Source of the DNA: Actinidia chinensis
Lineage: Eukaryota; Streptophyta; Magnoliopsida; Ericales; Actinidiaceae
DNA length: 12,500 bases
Assembly (NCBI GenBank): GCA_009663005.1
Contig: CM018892.1
Span: forward strand, 7,869,602 to 7,882,101
Direction: 5' to 3'
This document shows, in pieces, positions 8,358 to 12,500 of this stretch (positions are counted from its first letter, which is position 1; each line of letters begins with the position of its first letter). A program made the translations under genes and the position numbers. The notes under the pieces are model-generated. The model saw only the letters and a program-made list of their open reading frames with translations, did no database searches and had not been told where the DNA came from.

Positions 8358-8583
8358 GGAAGAGCCGATTGTTGGGATCAAATTTTTCCAACGGTCAAGA
8401 TTGCATGACGTTTCAGATACTGAGGTCAAAACTTCCGTTCCCGCCAAAAGATCATTCCCCCATTAATGCGCTCATCCACATGTCACCTTGCTTGGGTATG
8501 CCATCATGACACACTTAAATCATTCGGCCACATCCCATACCTCTTTACTCGATGATGCCAAGTTTGTCACATCAGCACATCGA

Positions 8584-8595
8584 GTAGGGGGCTAC
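8584..8595 (+). other. Polypurine tract region
   Basis: GTAGGGGGCTAC directly precedes the TG of the 3' LTR. A short G-rich tract at this exact place is where plus-strand DNA synthesis starts in LTR retrotransposons. The GGGGGCTACTG form is common in Tat-type elements. It is short and ends in CTAC, so the purine run proper is about 8585-8591. Confidence 0.7.
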
Positions 8596-9212
8596 TGATG
8601 GGGGATAAATTCTCTACGTAGGATCCAAAGTGGTTCACCTCGCCATTATAAAGTTCATATTGCCGTTACTCTCCACATCTCCACCTCGCCCTTCACATTA
8701 AAGATGGGATGACCACAAGATCTTACTTCCACCAGTGATCATATTGTCAATTTCTGTGAGCTCGTCATTTGTTCTCCACATTGCCAATGGGCTAGGTTGA
8801 CTACCTCGCCTACCTGAGGAATCGAGCTCCAAGAGACTTCTTCTCCACTATATCTCCTGTATGGCATTCTTCTATTTTTTACTCCGATATCGACAGAATC
8901 TCCTTCCATACTTAGCCATTCGAGGATCACGCCGTGATCTCCTCACATAGCTCTTCATTCTCGATCTATAAAAAGGCGGCTCTCCCATTATTGAAAGGTA
9001 CATGCCAAATCCCTTGCTTACACACTCTGAGAGCTTTGTTGTTGTGATTTGTCTAGATTATTTGCCTTGTTTTGCTCTTCGTGTTGGAGGGGTTTTGAGC
9101 GGCCTTGCCCCAGCCGGTAATGTTTGTTCTCTTGTGCAGGTCGCCCAAACCATTGCCGAGGTCACGAGCAATTCGATTGTTGGTTGCTCACCCCCAAAAT
9201 CCTATCACAACA
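8596..9212 (+). repeat. 3' LTR (617 bp)
   Basis: It begins TGATGGGGGATAAATTC and ends CCTATCACAACA, keeping the canonical TG and CA ends. It aligns with 1239-1884 at clearly reduced identity (about 10 differences in the first 65 bases by eye), with about 20 bp missing near 8865. It is followed by CTACT at 9213-9217. The plus-strand open frame 9002-9454 runs out of this LTR into hAT sequence and is not a gene. Confidence 0.92.
8967..8974 (+). promoter_or_regulatory. 3' LTR TATA box
   Basis: TATAAAAA in CTATAAAAAGGCGG, at the position equivalent to 1628 in the 5' LTR. If active it would read outward into 9213 and beyond. Confidence 0.65.
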
Positions 9213-9217
9213 CTACT
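9213..9217. repeat. 5-bp target site duplication, right copy (CTACT)
   Basis: Perfect match to 1234-1238, directly after the CA end of the 3' LTR. Confidence 0.9.
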
Positions 9218-9585
9218 CATTCGTTTTTTTGTGTGTGTGCATTCAGTATATCCAAGTTGCAGTTTGTGTGCAATGGCTGTAAAGTTTGTTGTGTTGTAGC
9301 TGCAGTTTTTTTAGTTGGATTGGTATTTATTTTATTGGTTGCTTGGCTCCAGTGTGTAAAAAAATACTTGGGTCCAAGTAGAAAAGGTCCAACCCATCAT
9401 AGTAAAAGGCTCGGTCCAGCCCCAAATAGTAAAAAAAATAAAATTAAACTTTGAGAGAGATTGGGCCCAAAATAGAAAAAGTCCAACTCCCAAAAATCAT
9501 GAAACCAAGTTGATTCGACTCTAGGACTTGCTAAACCAATCCATCCCTTCGGTGCTCTCACCCCGACCCATACCCAACGGAACTG

Positions 9586-9597
9586 ATTACACCCTTA
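9586..9597 (-). repeat. hAT-like right terminal inverted repeat
   Basis: ATTACACCCTTA, inverse of TAAGGGTGTAAT, matches the left end at 10 of 12 bases. Confidence 0.55.
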
Positions 9598-9605
9598 TCA
9601 AATAC
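9598..9605. repeat. Right 8-bp target duplication of the hAT-like element
   Basis: TCAAATAC, 6 of 8 identical to 755-762. Confidence 0.5.
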
Positions 9606-10008
9606 TTTGCAAGTAAGATGTTTTCATGAAATATATTCTAATCACAAATACAATTAAAAAAATCAGAATACGTGTCAAGCTTTTGAAGCTATAAAATTTG
9701 AAAGTGCCAATCAATACATTCGAACAAGATACTTGTGTGGATCATGCTTCGTCAGAATCGATGGAATATAATTGTGTAATTGATTGGATGAAGTATTTGT
9801 GTACACGGTGTTTTTATAACAAATGTCATGTAAAACGTGAATTCGACCCATAAAGCATTTTGGGCGGGTTTAAAAGTTACTGGTGGGTTTCATGGATTTG
9901 AGTTAATTTTTCCAGTAAAATGCAATTCTCTGTTTCTATAAAGGAAGGATATGTGACTATATTATATAAACAAGTAGAGAAATGAAAACAAATTCTTCGC
10001 AAAATTTT
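9606..10008. other. AT-rich DNA with no recognised feature
   Basis: I see no gene, RNA or element end that I can defend. A plus-strand frame at about 9722-9852 is open and contains two Cys pairs, but it has no recognised family and no start or splice context. Confidence 0.5.
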
Positions 10009-10251
10009 GCGACTAAATTTCATCAATGATCCCTGCGATTACCATGACAGCTTAGAACACTTTTAAGACACATTCTTATCAAAATATGACAACACATTTG
10101 TAAAGGGATAAAACATCAAGTACCAGCCTTATGCGACTAAATTTCATCAATGGTCCCTGCGATTACCATTTTGATTAGAACAATTTCAAGATACGTTCTT
10201 ATCAAAATATGACGACACATTTGTAAAGGAATAAAACATCAAGTACCAGTC
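10009..10251. repeat. Two-copy tandem repeat, 124-bp unit
   Basis: Copy 1 begins GCGACTAAATTTCATCAATG at 10009 and copy 2 begins with the same bases at 10133. Both end near AAAACATCAAGTACCAG. The copies differ by scattered substitutions. Copy 2 abuts the LTR-like sequence that starts at about 10252, so the pair may be part of that LTR or of its flank. Confidence 0.88.
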
Positions 10252-10788
10252 CTGGTCGAGCTAGAGCAGGCACGGCTGCTGAGTTATCGCTATTCAGCAA
10301 GCTCGATCAGAGTCCTAAGATGGAGCTCGGTCAAGGACCAACGATCGGTGGAGATCCCAAGGGTATGATGCAGGCAGAGGGTAACTTCGTCGTAAAATTT
10401 CCTTTGACACTCGCACGAATCAGAATCTGACCCCGAACGACATAATAGGCTAAGCACCAGTCATGCCTTAGGGGTATGATTGGATCAGTCACTTACTCAC
10501 TGACACAACAATCAACACGTCCAGGAACGCGCTCTTATTCTCTCAAAGGGACGCAATTCTAACGATCTTCAACTATTGTTGCACTTTCTCTCTACTCTAC
10601 ATTCTTCCGGTCACCTGACTTGACTGTCAGAGAGCCATTTCTTGGAAATAGCTCCGGCAGTCGAATTCACTCATCTTGCCTTGTAAAGAATAGTCAAGCA
10701 CCAACAACTACTGTCAATCGTAGCTATATCACCGTAGGTGTCTATTTTGAATTTTTTTCCTCCTTTTATCAAAAACTCACACTCTGCA
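10252..10788 (+). repeat. LTR (3' part) of a second Tat-type element
   Basis: It is assigned because it ends in CTGCA just before a PBS of the same type as that of the first element. It also contains phrases typical of Tat LTRs: GAGCTCGGTCAAGGACCAACG near 10324 and CACCTGACTTGACTGTCAGAG near 10612. The left boundary is unknown and the 10252 start is only where the 124-bp repeat ends. It does not align with the LTR at 1239, so it comes from another family. The plus-strand frame at 10620-10805 lies within it and is not a gene. Confidence 0.65.
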
Positions 10789-10790
10789 AT

Positions 10791-10806
10791 TGGCACCGTC
10801 TGTGAA
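10791..10806 (+). other. Primer-binding site of the second Tat-type element
   Basis: TGGCACCGTCTGTGAA starts two bases after the probable LTR end. It is closer than the site at 1888 to the TGGCGCCGTCTGTGGGAA type. Downstream there is only about 120 bp that might be the start of gag (an ATG at 10839 opens a 28-codon frame) before unrelated sequence, so the element is truncated to its 5' end or is a recombination remnant. Confidence 0.7.
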
Positions 10807-10964
10807 AAAATGACCATAGACATCTACAAATCGATATAATGGCTTCCAAAAGCACAAATGTGAAGAGGATCTCGTATCCTGCATGCGAAAGCGCAATTTT
10901 TAGATTTTTTCTTTTTCAAATCATGTAAAACATACAACGTCGATCAAGAGAGGCTTAGATATAC

Positions 10965-11199
10965 CTTGAATATCATGATGAAATAAAGGATCGAACCCTT
11001 GTTGTTGTACTTGCCTCTGCTGGCTGCTATACCGCCTGGCTGCTGGACTATAGTTGCCTGGGTTAATATGCCTGCTTGCGGGGTGATCCCTTCACTGGCT
11101 TGCCGTGGCTACGGGTTGCTGCCTGCATAGTCTTGCCATGTCTGTGAGTTGCTGCTGGGGGTTGTTGTCGCTACGCCATTGGTTGATTATTTGTTGATT
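10965..11199 (-). pseudogene. Gln-rich reading-frame remnant with a possible splice donor
   Basis: The minus strand reads one frame with NQWRSDNNPQQQLTDM, then CRQQPVATASQ, a TGA (11094-11092), and SPAARRYSSQQRQVQQQGFD to HHDIQ. It is rich in Gln, Asn, Pro and Ser. It ends at GATATTCAAG followed by GTATAT (10964), and an acceptor-like TTTCGCATGCAG ends at 10879, which would give an 86-nt intron. I do not recognise the protein. It could be a captured host exon, part of a gag-like protein, or non-coding LTR sequence of the neighbouring copia element that happens to look coding. Confidence 0.3.
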
Positions 11200-11213
11200 T
11201 TTTTACAAACCTT

Positions 11214-11234
11214 AATCCTAAACACTTTAGGATT
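11214..11234. repeat. Short perfect inverted repeat
   Basis: AATCCTAAA, three bases, TTTAGGATT: a 9-bp perfect hairpin. The stretch 11200-11380 around it is otherwise non-coding and may be the 3' region or LTR of the minus-strand copia fragment, but no LTR end is visible. Confidence 0.6.
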
Positions 11235-11380
11235 TTATTTTCCTAGTTTTCTAGACCCTTTGATCTTTTCTTCTCAACCATAACCAATCCTTTTAGAGTG
11301 TATACTCTCAAATATTTCTCTCAAAAATTCTGTAGAGAAGTAATTATATGGATTGACAACCCACATATCATATACATGTG

Positions 11381-12500
11381 CTAGGTCTCCAATTCAGGTG
11401 ACCTGACAATCCTTTCGTTATGATGTGGCTCTCGTGTATCTAAAAGTGATGAAATAATGATTTTTAGAACATCCTCCATTGGATTGGAACTTCCTTCTAA
11501 TTGCTTTCTAGGAGTATCAGACAACTCCCTAAGATCAAATCTATTATTAGGCGTCCGGTCTATCGTATAATCATTTTATAAAAAGATAACATTAATGCTC
11601 ACTAATAATATATGTTCTCTGGAATCATAAAATAACTAGTCTTTAGTTCCTTTAGAATATCCCACGAAATAGCAAATTCTGACTTGAAGTACATACACTG
11701 GAAACTCGCAATTCTATAGTGTTGTAAACTAGGCTTACACAACCCACAACTCTACAGGAGTGTTAGGGACAGACTTAGTTGGAACTGAGTTCAAATATAA
11801 CCTGTTGTTTCTAAAGCACATCTCCTTAGAAACTTTGGTAGATCAAAATAACTTATCATGAACCTCATCATATCTAAAAGAGTTCGATTTCTTCTTTCAG
11901 CCACATCTTCTGCTGAGGCATACCTGGTGCTGACAATTGAGATAATATCCCATTATTTAACAAATACTTATTAAAGTCACTAGAGAGGTACTCGCCACCT
12001 CGATTTGATCAAAGCGACTTTATATTCTTATCTAGTTGGTTTTCCGCTTCAGCCTAAAATTCTTTGAACTTTTGAAATGCCTTGGACTTATGGTGCAAAA
12101 GATAAATATAACCATACCTTGAGTAATCATCAATAAAAGTAATAAAATACTCAAAGCCCTTTCTGACACCAATATTTAGGGGTCCACACACATCTGTATT
12201 AATTAACTCTAATACACCTTTAGATCTACTACCCTTGGTCGATTAGGGTCTTTTGGTTATTTTTTCTTCTAAACACGATATACACGTAGGTAAAGGTTGA
12301 AGAGTCAAAAAGAACAAATGGCATTCTTTAACCAATCTATCAATCGTTTTTAAATTAATATGATCAAGTCTTAGATGCCAAAGATACATTGAATTATTAA
12401 AAGAAGCTTTTTATTTAAAAGTCAAGTTTTGTGACTTATTCAATTCAGTGTCATGTATCTCATACATCTTAGGAGTAATTAAATAAAGACCATCGACCAA
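11381..12500 (-). pseudogene. Ty1/copia Pol fragment: GAG-pre-integrase and integrase
   Basis: It runs off the right edge and is read right to left. The GAG-pre-integrase and zinc-finger part has LVDGLYLITPK, LWHLRLDHINL (two His) and CISCLEEK (two Cys). The integrase core has the first Asp in TDVCGPLNIG, then FITFIDDYSRYGYIYL. The second Asp has become Asn (SNRGGEYLSS, codon at 12003-12005). The Glu in VAERRNRTLLD is kept, in a shifted frame. After SVPTKSVPNTPVELW the C-terminal linker is readable (SDTPRKQLEGSSNPMEDV) to about 11381. At least four in-frame stops occur before the first shift. Reverse transcriptase and RNase H, which should follow, are missing, so the fragment is truncated by deletion. 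The Ty1/copia superfamily is certain from motifs and order; the lineage is not assigned. Confidence 0.88.

Larger units (their letters stand above)
1239..9212 (+). mobile_element. Degenerate Ty3/gypsy LTR retrotransposon, Tat lineage
   Basis: This 7,974-bp element is bounded by two LTRs and CTACT duplications. Order on the plus strand: 5' LTR, PBS, gag remnant, aspartic protease, RT leader, RNase H, integrase, hexamer-rich 3' region, then a minus-strand extra gene, PPT and 3' LTR. Placement in the Tat lineage follows from the PBS type, the separate RNase H block directly before integrase, and the antisense extra ORF known from Tat relatives such as Grande, Retand and RIRE2. It lacks most of gag and the reverse-transcriptase core, and carries many stops and frameshifts, so it is dead in cis. 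In the first 65 bp of the two LTRs I count about 10 mismatches, so the insertion is old. Confidence 0.93.
763..9597. mobile_element. hAT-like non-autonomous DNA element, interrupted by a retrotransposon
   Basis: Terminal inverted repeats are TAGGAGTGTAAT at 763-774 and ATTACACCCTTA at 9586-9597. They match at 10 of 12 positions after reverse complementing and resemble the TAGGGGTGTAA-type ends of plant hAT elements. They are flanked by the imperfect 8-bp duplications at 755-762 and 9598-9605. Removing the retrotransposon and one copy of its target duplication leaves roughly 850 bp (763-1238 plus 9218-9597), the size of a non-autonomous element. No transposase frame is visible in either arm. 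The left arm (775-1233) has a pyrimidine-rich stretch near 1020-1080, and the right arm is AT-rich. The hAT assignment rests only on ends, target duplication and size. Confidence 0.55.

Noticed and set aside
9002..9454. 150-codon plus-strand open frame with a hydrophobic Cys-rich middle
   Set aside because: It starts inside the 3' LTR and crosses the target duplication into the hAT arm, so it is a chance frame despite looking like a membrane protein.
9722..9852. Short plus-strand frame with Cys pairs, resembling a transposase zinc region
   Set aside because: Too short, with no second conserved block and no nearby transposase remnant.

Overview
The window looks like transposon-dominated intergenic DNA from a flowering plant, probably a eudicot. 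It is AT-rich, holds no intact host gene, and is made of nested and eroded plant-type transposable elements: a Ty3/gypsy element of the Tat lineage, a hAT-like DNA element, a second Tat-type LTR end and a Ty1/copia fragment. The species cannot be told from the sequence.

Layout. 1-754 is non-coding and contains a two-copy tandem repeat of about 88 bp (403-580). 763-9597 is a small hAT-like element, recognised by 12-bp terminal inverted repeats and imperfect 8-bp target duplications, that was split by a later insertion. That insertion is a near-complete Tat-type LTR retrotransposon at 1239-9212. It has two LTRs, a CTACT target duplication on both sides, a primer-binding site and a polypurine tract. 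On the plus strand it carries the remains of gag (N-terminus only), protease, the leader of reverse transcriptase, an RNase H of the extra Tat type, and integrase. The gag core and the whole reverse-transcriptase catalytic core are missing. Integrase has lost both catalytic aspartates and one zinc-binding cysteine.

Between the end of pol (4879) and the 3' LTR lies a second, oppositely oriented gene, about 8120 down to 5712 on the minus strand. It has a minus-strand TATA box at 8351-8357, several recognisable exons with GT/AG splice sites (some mutated), a coiled-coil-like part and an acidic C-terminus. This is the antisense extra ORF known from Tat-lineage elements, now a pseudogene. The convergent ends of pol and this antisense gene are separated by about 830 bp packed with TCGCCA hexamers and their CpG-decay products.

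9606-12500 holds unassigned AT-rich DNA, a 124-bp tandem duplication (10009-10251), the 3' part of another Tat-type LTR with its primer-binding site (to 10806), a Gln-rich reading-frame remnant on the minus strand (10965-11199), and a Ty1/copia integrase pseudogene on the minus strand running off the right edge (11381-12500).

Nothing here is an intact functioning system. The most informative features are the multi-exon antisense gene with its own promoter, the hexamer-rich region, and the reconstructed order of insertions: hAT first, then Tat.
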